Positions 51,084-59,243 of a stretch of DNA of 64,000 nt are shown one piece after another. The DNA comes from Microcaldota archaeon. Its GTDB lineage: Archaea; Micrarchaeota; Micrarchaeia; Micrarchaeales; CABMGC01. The stretch lies in assembly GCA_027365175.1 (NCBI GenBank), contig DAHXNY010000003.1, positions 25,735 through 89,734 on the forward strand, written 5' to 3'. The position numbers and the translations under genes were made by a program. Numbering within the stretch: position 1 is the stretch's first letter; each line of letters begins with the position of its first letter. Under the pieces are notes generated by a model. The model saw nothing but the letters and a program-made list of their open reading frames with translations, did no database searches and was not told the DNA's origin.

Positions 51084-51749
51084 TCATTCGCTGAGCCCTT
51101 CCTCCATCCTTGAAAGCTCGAATCCTGTCGTATCCTCGCCCACCATGAGGCCCTTTGCATTTGCAACAGAGGCAAGGCCTACGAATACAGAGCCGAGGTT
51201 TGCTGTCGACTGCGACACGTTCTTAACAAGGCTCTTTGCCTGCTCAAGCTCATTGTCAGAGGCAAAGTTGTTTAGGACCATGCCCGTGTTTGTAAGTATG
51301 TTGTTTGCCCCGACTGTCTCGTATCCGCCTATCGCTATCCTTATTACTTCCACGTCAAGCACATCGGCTATGGCATCCGCCTCTGCCTTTTGGAAGTTTG
51401 GGTTTATTATTGCAATTTTGTCATTTGCAAGTATGTTGTTCCCAAGCGCATTCATGTCGCTCTTCAGCGTGCCTATCCTGAGCTTGTCCTTCAGATGATT
51501 GAGCTCTTTGAGCTCCTCGGTGTATGTCATCTCTGGAAGAAGAATGCCGTTTGAATTGAGTACGGCGTATATGCCGACAAGATTTGAACCGCTTACGGAT
51601 ATCCTGAAGGTTTCGGTGCCGAGAGTCTCCCGTATTATGGATTCGTCCTTTGTGGATACTCCCCTGCTGATCAGGGTGATGTCTTCAGAGGAAGATGAGA
51701 ACGCGCCGACATAACTGTTCCCGTTTATGTTCCTCTTTAGTAGGTTCAT
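51084..51749 (-). CDS. eif6: Translation initiation factor aIF6
   Basis: 221 residues of the pentein-fold IF6 family: NGNSYVGAFSSSSEDITLISRG at the start, repeated 'GIYAVLNSNGILLPEM' and 'NILTNTGMVLNNFAS' units reflecting its fivefold pseudo-symmetry. It binds the 50S subunit and prevents premature joining with 30S. The ATG overlaps the L31e stop (ATGA), so they are translationally coupled. Confidence 0.93.
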   Translation of the reverse strand: MNLLKRNINGNSYVGAFSSSSEDITLISRGVSTKDESIIRETLGTETFRISVSGSNLVGIYAVLNSNGILLPEMTYTEELKELNHLKDKLRIGTLKSDMNALGNNILANDKIAIINPNFQKAEADAIADVLDVEVIRIAIGGYETVGANNILTNTGMVLNNFASDNELEQAKSLVKNVSQSTANLGSVFVGLASVANAKGLMVGEDTTGFELSRMEEGLSE

Positions 51750-52231
51750 TCCTTTTTACCTTCTTTGCTCTCTTTTTCAACCGTCTTCTCCTGCTTCTTA
51801 TCAGCTGCAGGCTTTGGCTTTGGAGCATTTGCATCTTTCTGAGCTGCAGGCTGTGCGCTCTCGGACTGGGCCTTTGCAGGTGAAGCTGCCTTCGCAGGCT
51901 TTGCCTCCTCCTTCTTTGGTGCAGCGTTTGCCGCCTTCGCAGAAGGCTTCTGTTGCTGCTGGGCAGGCTTCTGCGCAGGTTTTGCGCCGTGCAGCGCTAC
52001 CTTGACCACATTGCCGGACCTGCTGACATTAAGCTTTATCTTTGACCTGTTCTTTATAGCGGTTGAGAGAAGATAGTTGTTAACTTCCGGGGCTATGTTG
52101 ACGAAGGACATATCTACCTTTGCACTCTTGGCAACAAGAAATCTTATCCTTGATGCGGCAGTCCTTATGCCTCTTGGCTTGTGCATGTTCCCGAGTTTCT
52201 TGCTGAGACTTATTGTCATTACGCTTTCCAT
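51746..52231 (-). CDS. rpl31e: Ribosomal protein L31e with long low-complexity tail
   Basis: 161 residues, almost twice the usual 85-100. Residues 1-80 are L31e (TISLSKKLGNMHKPRGIRTA, ASRIRFLVAKSAKVD, VNNYLLSTAI). Residues 81-161 are an Ala/Lys/Pro/Gln/Glu-rich tail such as KPAQKPAQQQQKPSAKAA. L31e sits near the peptide exit tunnel, and the tail could reach out there. L39e, often encoded next to it in archaea, is not found: only 59 bp separate it from the next gene. Confidence 0.9.
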   Translation of the reverse strand: MESVMTISLSKKLGNMHKPRGIRTAASRIRFLVAKSAKVDMSFVNIAPEVNNYLLSTAIKNRSKIKLNVSRSGNVVKVALHGAKPAQKPAQQQQKPSAKAANAAPKKEEAKPAKAASPAKAQSESAQPAAQKDANAPKPKPAADKKQEKTVEKESKEGKKE

Positions 52232-52290
52232 AAAATAACCTTTATTTAGTATAAGCTGTGATAATACTGCATTGAATAGATTTATTACTT

Positions 52291-53112
52291 TTACTTTTTT
52301 GTAAGAATGGCGTTTTCAAGCGCCGAACCGCAGCTGCAGCTCCTCTTTTCAGGTATTTCCTTTATTATTCCGGTGACAAGCTCCTTCACAGAGGCCATGG
52401 ACTTTGCAAAGGCATCCTCTATATCCTTAGAGTTAACCTTGTCCACGTCGGTCCTGCCCTCTATGCCTGCATCGTAATCCGTGACTATGCCTATTCCGAG
52501 GTAGCAGATCTGCTTCTCCCTTGCGAGGATTACCTCAGGATACTGCGTCATGTTTATGACATCAAAGCCATTTGCTTTGTAGTATTTTGATTCTGCCCTG
52601 GTAGAGAACCTGGGTCCGTTTACAACCACTACCGTTCCGGATTCGTGGTATCGTATGCCCATGTGCTTCGCAACAGAAGACCCTATCTTGCGGAGCTGCT
52701 CGCAGTATGGATCCGCGGAGCTCACGTGAACTACGCAGTCCTCGTCGAAGAAGGTGTCGTTCCTGCCGTGTGTCATGTTTACGAACTGGTCGAAGAAGAG
52801 TATGTCCCCGGGCATGTAGTCCTCTCTTAGCGAGCCTACGGCATTCGTAGCTATTATGCGCTTTACTCCCAGGCTGGATAACGCTTCTATGTTGGCCCTG
52901 TAATTAACCTTGTGCGGAGGTATGGTGTGACTCTTAGAATGCCTTGCCAGGAAGGCAGTCTTCCTGCTTCCGAGGCTGCCTATAGCTATGCCTTCGCTCG
53001 GCTCGCCGTAGCTGTTGTTGTCATGCATAATGACAGGCTTCTTCACCATCGAGTAGAAGCCTGAGCCTCCTATCACGCCGATCTCAGCTGCCATGCTATT
53101 GCCCTTTGCCAT
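52291..53112 (-). CDS. mtnP: S-methyl-5'-thioadenosine phosphorylase
   Basis: 273 residues. Phosphate loop GVIGGSGFY; RHSKSHTIPPHKVNYRANIEAL; and the purine site with NGPRFSTRAES and NMTQYPEVILAREK. MTA phosphorylase splits the methylthioadenosine released in spermidine synthesis; a broader nucleoside specificity is possible. Two C-terminal Cys (CSCGS) recall the CxC motif of thermophilic archaeal MTAPs, which stabilises by disulfide. The start may be the ATG at 53112 or at 53094, the latter just before the phosphate loop. Confidence 0.88.
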   Translation of the reverse strand: MAKGNSMAAEIGVIGGSGFYSMVKKPVIMHDNNSYGEPSEGIAIGSLGSRKTAFLARHSKSHTIPPHKVNYRANIEALSSLGVKRIIATNAVGSLREDYMPGDILFFDQFVNMTHGRNDTFFDEDCVVHVSSADPYCEQLRKIGSSVAKHMGIRYHESGTVVVVNGPRFSTRAESKYYKANGFDVINMTQYPEVILAREKQICYLGIGIVTDYDAGIEGRTDVDKVNSKDIEDAFAKSMASVKELVTGIIKEIPEKRSCSCGSALENAILTKK

Positions 53113-53137
53113 CTACTCATTCCTTTTGTCTTCCTTC

Positions 53138-54358
53138 TTATTTCTTTGCTTTCATCCTGCTCTTTCCGGATCTTCTCCTGTATACCATTGCCAGTATTAC
53201 TATAACTACTATTATCACTATCGCATAGGTCTCATATGCGCTTGCTGAGGAGTTCGTTTCTCCAACAGCAACGAAGTAGTTGTTAGATCCTGTGAACTGC
53301 TGGTTCACAGAGCCGCTTGGCTGCTTCCACTGCTCATATAAGGTTACAGGATAGTTGCCAGGCACCCCTGCAGAATCTATGCTTATAAGGAAGGTGACGT
53401 TTGTCGATGCGCCAGGCTGGAGCCCGTTCACGTATGCGGAACTCGCAATAGGTGTTACCGGATAGGGTGTTTCAAGATTCAGCTGCAGCTGCTCCGCAGG
53501 GCTTGTTCCGGTGTTGGTTATCCTGAATTTTACAGGAACATCTGTCGCGCCTATTCCCGGGCTTGGCCCTTCCGAGTCTATCGTAAACTGTGCGGAAGGT
53601 GCGACTGAGACGTTTATGCGCTGCGTGCTGGTGAAGCGCTTGTTGAGCCTTGCAGAGTAATAGGTGGTGTTTATGATGAGGTACGGATTGCCTATTCCGT
53701 TTGCGGATATCAGCATGGGCTCTGCCTGCTCTGAACCTCTCGTTAGGTTTGATATGAAGAATGATTTGACAGAGCTCAATATGTTAAGCCCGCTTGAACC
53801 GCTCACCGTTACACTGACATTCCTTGCTGTGCCATAGCCAGTATTCTGGACTGAGAGGCTCAGTGTCTGGTTGTATCCGGTATACAGCGTGGATGGCTGA
53901 GGGTTTGATGCCTGCACCGTTATCTCAGGCCTTCCCTGGACGTAGAAGCTTACCGGCATTGAAGATGAAGCTATTTCGGTTGCCTGTGTTGAATATAGCA
54001 TATACGTTGCAGTAAAGGTAAGTGTGTATGTCCCCGACGGGGTTGTGTTGGGTATCTCTAAGGTATAGTTGTAATGCTTTGCATTTAATCCAGGGTCCAG
54101 CACTCCTATCGGATGGCTGTTCAGCGGGGAGACATTCAGGAGCGGATAGCTTCCTGTCGGCTGCAAGGTCGTTCCGTAGAGCCAGTAGTTGTAAGTGTTG
54201 TACAACTGGAACCTTATCGTAGCGTTCCCTCCGGCTACTACCGGATTTGGCGAGACAGATACGTTTGTCAGCGATACCGAATTGGCATACTGCGCGCTGG
54301 CTACGCCACTCATTACCGCCATGATGGCAAGAGCCAGAAAGATTGTTTGCATTTTCAT
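53138..54358 (-). CDS. Surface protein with CARDB-like domains, membrane-anchored
   Basis: 406 residues. Signal peptide 1-22 (ending VASA), then three Ig/CARDB-like beta domains (COG1361 S-layer type) with many sequons, and a C-terminal transmembrane helix (about 375-393) with a basic tail (YRRRSGKSRMKAKK). It follows the ABC permease at 54377 by 18 bp and probably is its operon partner. A COG1361-type protein beside an ABC-2 transporter is a recurrent archaeal pairing. It may help export or dock the substrate outside. Confidence 0.82.
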   Translation of the reverse strand: MKMQTIFLALAIMAVMSGVASAQYANSVSLTNVSVSPNPVVAGGNATIRFQLYNTYNYWLYGTTLQPTGSYPLLNVSPLNSHPIGVLDPGLNAKHYNYTLEIPNTTPSGTYTLTFTATYMLYSTQATEIASSSMPVSFYVQGRPEITVQASNPQPSTLYTGYNQTLSLSVQNTGYGTARNVSVTVSGSSGLNILSSVKSFFISNLTRGSEQAEPMLISANGIGNPYLIINTTYYSARLNKRFTSTQRINVSVAPSAQFTIDSEGPSPGIGATDVPVKFRITNTGTSPAEQLQLNLETPYPVTPIASSAYVNGLQPGASTNVTFLISIDSAGVPGNYPVTLYEQWKQPSGSVNQQFTGSNNYFVAVGETNSSASAYETYAIVIIVVIVILAMVYRRRSGKSRMKAKK

Positions 54359-54376
54359 TTTTACACCTATTAAGAA

Positions 54377-55489
54377 TCATATTTGCTTGCTGGTATCCCT
54401 GAATAATATGAGTGCCAATGTGGACATTACCAGGGCGAAGAACAGGAGTATTGCCGAGGTAGATATCAGCGTCGGTACTGGCAGGAAGCCCTTGATCATT
54501 ATGTCCCTGACCGCATTTACAGCGTATGTCAACGGGTCTAGCTCCACTATCGGAAGCAGGAATTTCGGGAGCAGCGTTACAGGAACGAATGCGCCTCCTA
54601 GGAAGGATAATGGCAGGGCTATCGTCTGGCCTATAAGAGCATATGTCTGCTGGTCCCTTGCCCTTGTTGCCAGGGCTATTGCCAATGCACCGAAGCCCAG
54701 GCCTACCAGAAGAATTATCCATAGAAGTTCAATAAACCCGACAAGTCCCGCAGCTATTGTTGCCCCGTAGAGCAGCCCTATCACCAGTCCCACATAAGCT
54801 GAGAATACTGACTGGAAGGTCCCGTAAGCTATCTTGCTCAGCAGCACGGAGAGGTTGTTTATAGGAGTTGTCAGGAATGCCTTTAGATTGCCGAGCTGCC
54901 TGTCACCTATCATCGTAAATCCGGCGCTGAATATCGCTCCGAATGATGCGACCATTACCAGTATTCCTCCTACGACAAAGCTGATGTAATTGCTGCTAGC
55001 TCCGTATGCATAGTTTGTTACAACGGATATAGAGGGGGCTTGCGGTGCGGAAGCGCCTAATTGCGCAGCCGCCGAATCGACCTGTGCATTAAGCACTGCT
55101 GCGGACTGGGGCTGTGAATTGTCCAAATAGACCTGTATCTGCGAATGTGAACCGTAGCTTGTTGAGAAACCGGAAGGTATCACCACTACGCCTGCTACAG
55201 AACCGTCCGACAGCATGCTCATCGCTTCCTGCTGGTTCGTCTGCGAGGCTATGACTACTCCGCTGCCGGCCTGCAGTGCGTTTATGAATTTTAGGGCTGC
55301 AGGCCCCGAAGCATAATTTACAACTGCCACAGGGACATTCTTTGGCGAGCTGCCGAAGCTCCCGAGAAGCAGCACGAACAGGAGCGGGAATATCGTAGAC
55401 CTTACCGCGTTCATCGCTATGTTCTTCTTGAATATCAGCATCTCCCTGTAGAATAGCGTATACGAGTCGGTGATTATTCCCATTTGCAT
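54377..55489 (-). CDS. ABC-2 type transporter permease
   Basis: 370 residues. One helix near the N-terminus (about 25-45), a large extracytoplasmic domain (about 50-185) with GSGVVIASQTNQQEAM and STSYGSHSQIQVYLDN, then five hydrophobic helices. This is the ABC2_membrane_3 (YhgE/Pip-like or DrrB-like) layout, for exporting drugs, lipids or polysaccharide. The ATPase gene ends directly upstream of its start, so the two are coupled. Substrate is unknown. Confidence 0.88.
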   Translation of the reverse strand: MQMGIITDSYTLFYREMLIFKKNIAMNAVRSTIFPLLFVLLLGSFGSSPKNVPVAVVNYASGPAALKFINALQAGSGVVIASQTNQQEAMSMLSDGSVAGVVVIPSGFSTSYGSHSQIQVYLDNSQPQSAAVLNAQVDSAAAQLGASAPQAPSISVVTNYAYGASSNYISFVVGGILVMVASFGAIFSAGFTMIGDRQLGNLKAFLTTPINNLSVLLSKIAYGTFQSVFSAYVGLVIGLLYGATIAAGLVGFIELLWIILLVGLGFGALAIALATRARDQQTYALIGQTIALPLSFLGGAFVPVTLLPKFLLPIVELDPLTYAVNAVRDIMIKGFLPVPTLISTSAILLFFALVMSTLALILFRDTSKQI

Positions 55490-56479
55490 CTACCCTCTGC
55501 TCAAAAGCTGCCTTCCCTTGTACTCTCCGGAGGTATCCCTTGCCTCCGAACCTGTAAGCTTCAGGAAGACGTCATCTATCGTCGGTTCGTGCATGCTCAC
55601 GTTGCGCACGTTTATCTTTGCGGTAGACATTGCCGATAGCAGTGACTCTATCTTCTTTATGGCACCGCTCCCTCCCGGCGCAGTGACCTTGCTGTTTAGT
55701 ATGGTCGGCTCCAGCCCGATTTTCCTGAATATGCTTGCCACTTTCTGGAGATCCTCCTTGTCTGCAGTTATCTCTATCACGTTCGTAAGGCCTATGCTCT
55801 TCCTGAGTTCGTCAGGGGTTCCGAGCGTTATGAGCTTGCCGTGGTCTATTATGCCTATCCTGTCGCAGAGCTGGTCTGCCTCCTCAAGATACTGCGTTGT
55901 CATAAGAATCGTTACTCTTTGCTTCTTGTTTATGTCCCTGAGCAGGTTCCATATCTGCGCCCTGTTCTGTATGTCAAGCCCCGTAGTGGGCTCGTCAAGC
56001 AGGATTATCTCGGGAGTGTGCATGAGGGATTTTGCCACCTCCAGCCTTCTCTTCATCCCTCCTGAGAATGTCCCCGCATATGACTTCCTGAATTGGACCA
56101 GGTCAGAGAGCTCAAGGGCGAACTCTATGCTCTTCTGCAGCTCTGACCTTGGTATGTGGTATAATTTCCCGAATATCATTAGATTTTGCTCTGCCGTCAG
56201 CTCCGGCTCCACCACGGTCTCCTGCGTCACTACGCCTATATGCGTCCTTGCCCTCACAGGATCTCCGCTCATGTCAACACCGTTTATCAAAATCCTGCCT
56301 GAGGTCGGCTGTAACAGCCCTAGCAGCATGCTTATGGTGGTGGACTTTCCCGCTCCGTTCGGTCCCAGGAGCCCGAATATCTCGCCCTTCTTTATCTTCA
56401 GGCTAACGCCATTGACGGCGGTGAAGTCTCCAAACTTCTTGACTACGTTTTCTATACTCACCGCATACTCATCTGCCAC
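55490..56479 (-). CDS. ABC transporter ATPase (DrrA-like)
   Basis: 329 residues. Walker A GPNGAGKST (39-47), Q-loop in GVVTQETVVEPELTAEQNL, signature SGGMKRRLEVA, Walker B and D-loop LLDEPTTGLDIQ, and H-loop MTTQYLEEADQL. The C-terminal 90 residues form the DUF4162-type extension of DrrA exporters. The start is GTG at 56479, which overlaps the PadR stop by one base. It powers the permease at 54377. Confidence 0.92.
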   Translation of the reverse strand: MADEYAVSIENVVKKFGDFTAVNGVSLKIKKGEIFGLLGPNGAGKSTTISMLLGLLQPTSGRILINGVDMSGDPVRARTHIGVVTQETVVEPELTAEQNLMIFGKLYHIPRSELQKSIEFALELSDLVQFRKSYAGTFSGGMKRRLEVAKSLMHTPEIILLDEPTTGLDIQNRAQIWNLLRDINKKQRVTILMTTQYLEEADQLCDRIGIIDHGKLITLGTPDELRKSIGLTNVIEITADKEDLQKVASIFRKIGLEPTILNSKVTAPGGSGAIKKIESLLSAMSTAKINVRNVSMHEPTIDDVFLKLTGSEARDTSGEYKGRQLLSRG

Positions 56480-56853
56480 TAATTATCACCCATTAGCGCG
56501 GAGAACGCCTTTATCATCTCCTCGCGGATCTTCATCGCCTTCTTCAGGGCTTCCTGCCCCTTCTTTGTCGCTTTGTAGTATTTGTGCACCCTGCCTGATT
56601 TTAGCTCGGTCTTCGATGTTATGTAACCCTGCTTCTCCAGCGCGCTTATCGCGTTGTATACGTCGCTCTTGGTTACGTCCGATAGTATGCCCTTGCTGTG
56701 CCATGCCTTGCATGTCTTCTTTATGTCGTTTGTAATAGAATAAGGATAGTCCCAGTCCTTCAGTTTTTTTAGTATGACTACCTTTAGCACGTATTTGGAG
56801 ATCTCCTTGTAAGGGTTACCAGTATGCTTGTATAAACTTGCAGCGGATGACAT
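56479..56853 (-). CDS. PadR-type regulator of ABC operon
   Basis: 124 residues. A PadR winged helix: VVILKKLKDWDYPYSITNDI, VTKSDVYNAISALEKQGYI, and a wing SGRVHKYYKATKKGQEALKKAM, then a C-terminal dimer helix. It is the first gene of the operon with an ABC ATPase, a permease and a surface protein. It probably represses its own operon and responds to the exported compound, as LmrR does. A TATA-like TTTAAATATATATTAGTC lies just upstream (about 56860-56883). Confidence 0.82.
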   Translation of the reverse strand: MSSAASLYKHTGNPYKEISKYVLKVVILKKLKDWDYPYSITNDIKKTCKAWHSKGILSDVTKSDVYNAISALEKQGYITSKTELKSGRVHKYYKATKKGQEALKKAMKIREEMIKAFSALMGDN

Positions 56854-56970
56854 AGTTTAAATTTAGACTAATATATATTTAAACCTTCCCTGATCCCCTT
56901 TTGAAGTCTGCCAGTGGAGAGCATGTCCTAATAAGCATTTAAAATGCTTTGAATATATTATAATGTTCAT

Positions 56971-57876
56971 ATGAAGCCGAAAGTAAGCGTAGTCATACCC
57001 ACTGTTGAAGAGGAGAGCGTCTTCAAGCTAGTCAGGCAGATACGGAGCATACTTGGGAGGAATACAGAGATAATAATAATTGATAAGTCCAGCGATGCTT
57101 ATTTCAAGAGGCTCAGGGCTACAGGAGCCAGGGTCATACGGCAGAAAGGGCGCGGGGTCGAGAACGCAGTTATGATAGGGCTGCGTGAGGCCAGGGGAGA
57201 GTATATTGCAAGCATAGATGCTGACGGGACGCATGATCCCAGGGGCCTTGCTGAAGCGCTTAAGGTCGTCGAGTCAGGGGAGGCAGACTTTGTACTTGGA
57301 AACAGGATGAACGGGCTTACCAAAGGATCCATGCAGCTATACATACGCTTCGGGAATGGCATGCTGAGCTGGCTGTACAGCACCTTATACAATACGAAGA
57401 TACATGATGTGCTCACGGGCTTATTCGTGGTAAAGAGAGAGGCTTTTGAAGAGATAAGAAATGTGGAGCCTTACAGGGCTGGAATAGCCTTCTTTGCGAT
57501 AGAGCTTGCAAGGAGAGGATATACCGTCAAGGAGGTTGACATAGAGTACTACAAGCGCGCTTACGGCGAGTCCAAGCTCACGCGGTCAAAATTCGCATAC
57601 GGATTCAATGTTGCATCCCATATAGTCAGGCAGCTCAGGGACTACAGCCCATTGCTCATATTCGGGCTGGTTGGCGGCATACTCTTCATAATAGGGCTCA
57701 TACTCGGAATATTCGTGCTTGCAAGCTTCATATCCACAGGGGTATTCTCGTTCGCAGGACGGGCCCTTCTGGCATTCCTCCTTCTTGTTGTCGGCTTTGT
57801 ACTTATAACGGCAGGGCTCATACTTGACCTTCTTCTTGAGATTGAGAGAAGAATGGAGCAGCGGATGGGTGGATGA
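56971..57876 (+). CDS. GT2 polyprenyl-phosphate glycosyltransferase (DPM1-like)
   Basis: 301 residues. A GT-A domain: VSVVIPTVEEESV, acidic DAD at 83-85 in IASIDADGTHDP, and LTGLFVVKREAF. Two C-terminal transmembrane helices follow (about 230-252 and 262-288). It transfers a sugar from a nucleotide donor to dolichyl phosphate at the membrane. The usual DDGS in the nucleotide loop reads DKSSD. It could supply the GT39-like enzyme at 39953. It stands alone with its own promoter. Confidence 0.87.
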   Translation: MKPKVSVVIPTVEEESVFKLVRQIRSILGRNTEIIIIDKSSDAYFKRLRATGARVIRQKGRGVENAVMIGLREARGEYIASIDADGTHDPRGLAEALKVVESGEADFVLGNRMNGLTKGSMQLYIRFGNGMLSWLYSTLYNTKIHDVLTGLFVVKREAFEEIRNVEPYRAGIAFFAIELARRGYTVKEVDIEYYKRAYGESKLTRSKFAYGFNVASHIVRQLRDYSPLLIFGLVGGILFIIGLILGIFVLASFISTGVFSFAGRALLAFLLLVVGFVLITAGLILDLLLEIERRMEQRMGG

Positions 57877-58027
57877 ACCTTGATAATCGAAAATCCAGAG
57901 CATATGGCCGTTCTGCTAAATTGAACGGAATTGACAGCAAATAGTAACCTTAAAATAGCTTTTTGTGCATAGATAGTTTGCATTCTATTCATATAGTTGC
58001 ATTTATGTACACAGTATAAGTGATGTT

Positions 58028-58549
58028 ATGAAATTAAGACCGGCAAGGTGCGTTCGAGGAATAAACAGCCAGCCGTGGGCAAGGTACTCTGTAAAGAAGC
58101 CCAGGAAGAACTACATAAAGGCGCTTCCGCACACAAGCCTTCTGGTATTCAAGATGGGCGCAGAGAAGGACACCTATGACAAGATAGTCACGCTTGAGGC
58201 TGACCAGCAGGTGCAGCTGAGGTCAAACGCTCTCGAGGCTGCAAGGCAGGTGGCAAACAAGTTCCTTGAAGGGAGCATAGCAAATGATTACAAGTTCCGC
58301 ATACTGGTCTACCCTCACAACGTGATAAGGGAGAAGAAGAGGGCTATGGGAGCCGGAGCAGACCGTATCTCCCAGGGTATGACTCTCTCGTTCGGGAGCC
58401 CATCCTCAGTAGCCGCACGCGTGTATAAGAACCAGCGTGTCTTCGAGGTAAGGCTTGGAGCGGCAAACAAGGATATAGGAAGGACCGCACTCAAGAGGGC
58501 AGCTTCAAAGCTCTCAGGGACATACAGCATAAGGGTCTACGACAACTGA
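58028..58549 (+). CDS. rpl10e: Ribosomal protein L10e (uL16)
   Basis: 173 residues, standard archaeal L10e length. RPARCVRGINSQPWARYS opens; FRILVYPHNVIREKKRAMGAGADRISQGM is the tRNA-facing loop; NKDIGRTALKRAASKLSG is near the end. It sits at the base of the central protuberance, close to the A and P sites. Monocistronic by spacing. Confidence 0.94.
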   Translation: MKLRPARCVRGINSQPWARYSVKKPRKNYIKALPHTSLLVFKMGAEKDTYDKIVTLEADQQVQLRSNALEAARQVANKFLEGSIANDYKFRILVYPHNVIREKKRAMGAGADRISQGMTLSFGSPSSVAARVYKNQRVFEVRLGAANKDIGRTALKRAASKLSGTYSIRVYDN

Positions 58550-58671
58550 TCCCTTAACCTGAAACCCATTCGCCTGCATACGGGATTACCTGATTGGCCG
58601 GTGAATTATAATTATCCTGATTAGCCTGTGCTTTGCTTATCAGATTAATCAGTGCTGCCTTATCCGCTTAG

Positions 58672-59190
58672 TCAGTACTTCCTTGCCTCTTCTACAAACC
58701 TGTCAGCCATCAGTACCACCCAGGCTGCAAAGTCCCCGGGCTTCTCCTTCACCCATCTGCTGAACTCTTCAATAGATACCCATCTCCAGGCCTGCACCTC
58801 ATCCCCATTAGGCTTCGGTTCTCCGTTGTACCTTCCGAAGAATATGTGGTCATACTCCTGCTCTGTGAGCCCGCTCCCCACCTCTGCATGATACGGGAAG
58901 ACAAACCTCTCCTCAAGCTTCGCCTTTATCCCCATCTCTTCGACAAGCCTTCGCTCGGCTGCCGATTCATTGGGCTCCCCTGGCCTCGGATGGCTGCAGC
59001 AGGTATTCGCCCATTTGGCCTTTGAGTGGTATTTTGTAGAGGCTCTCTGCTGAAGCAGCGTCTCTCCCTTGTCGTTTAACAGGAAGACGGATATGGCACG
59101 GTGCAGCTGTCCGCCGTTGCTGTGCGCCTTCATCTTCTCTTCCGTCCCTATCTCATTGTCCTGCTTGTCTACAAGTATTACCTTCTCCAC
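58672..59190 (-). CDS. idi: Isopentenyl-diphosphate isomerase, type I
   Basis: 172 residues, a Nudix-fold IPP isomerase. Active-site Cys in WANTCCSHPRPGE (about 64-67), Nudix-like ESAAERRLVEEMGI, and the metal/catalytic acid region GLTEQEYDHIFFG. It converts IPP to DMAPP to start archaeal lipid synthesis. Most archaea use the unrelated type II enzyme, so type I is a useful lineage marker. The start is GTG at 59190 with GGTGAT before it. The TATA box (about 59206-59216) lies against the right end of the TnpB element. Confidence 0.93.
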   Translation of the reverse strand: MEKVILVDKQDNEIGTEEKMKAHSNGGQLHRAISVFLLNDKGETLLQQRASTKYHSKAKWANTCCSHPRPGEPNESAAERRLVEEMGIKAKLEERFVFPYHAEVGSGLTEQEYDHIFFGRYNGEPKPNGDEVQAWRWVSIEEFSRWVKEKPGDFAAWVVLMADRFVEEARKY

Positions 59191-59223
59191 TGCATCACCA
59201 ATAAACTTATATATTGTAAACTA

Positions 59224-59243
59224 CCCACGGCTAAGGTCGTGGG
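59224..59243 (-). ncRNA. Right-end hairpin, likely omega RNA 3' scaffold
   Basis: The hairpin overlaps the last codons and stop of tnpB. In characterised TnpB systems the omega RNA ends in such a structure just before the element boundary and its guide reads into flanking DNA. Here the flank is TAGTTTACAATATATAAG on the minus strand, leading into the idi promoter. An RNA product is inferred only. Confidence 0.45.

Noticed and set aside
52232..52290. Expected L39e gene upstream of L31e
   Set aside because: The gap is only 59 bp, too short for the roughly 51-codon gene.
55470..56735. A 421-codon open frame on the plus strand
   Set aside because: Lies entirely antisense to the ABC ATPase and PadR genes, which have full motif sets; the open frame is a by-product of codon bias.
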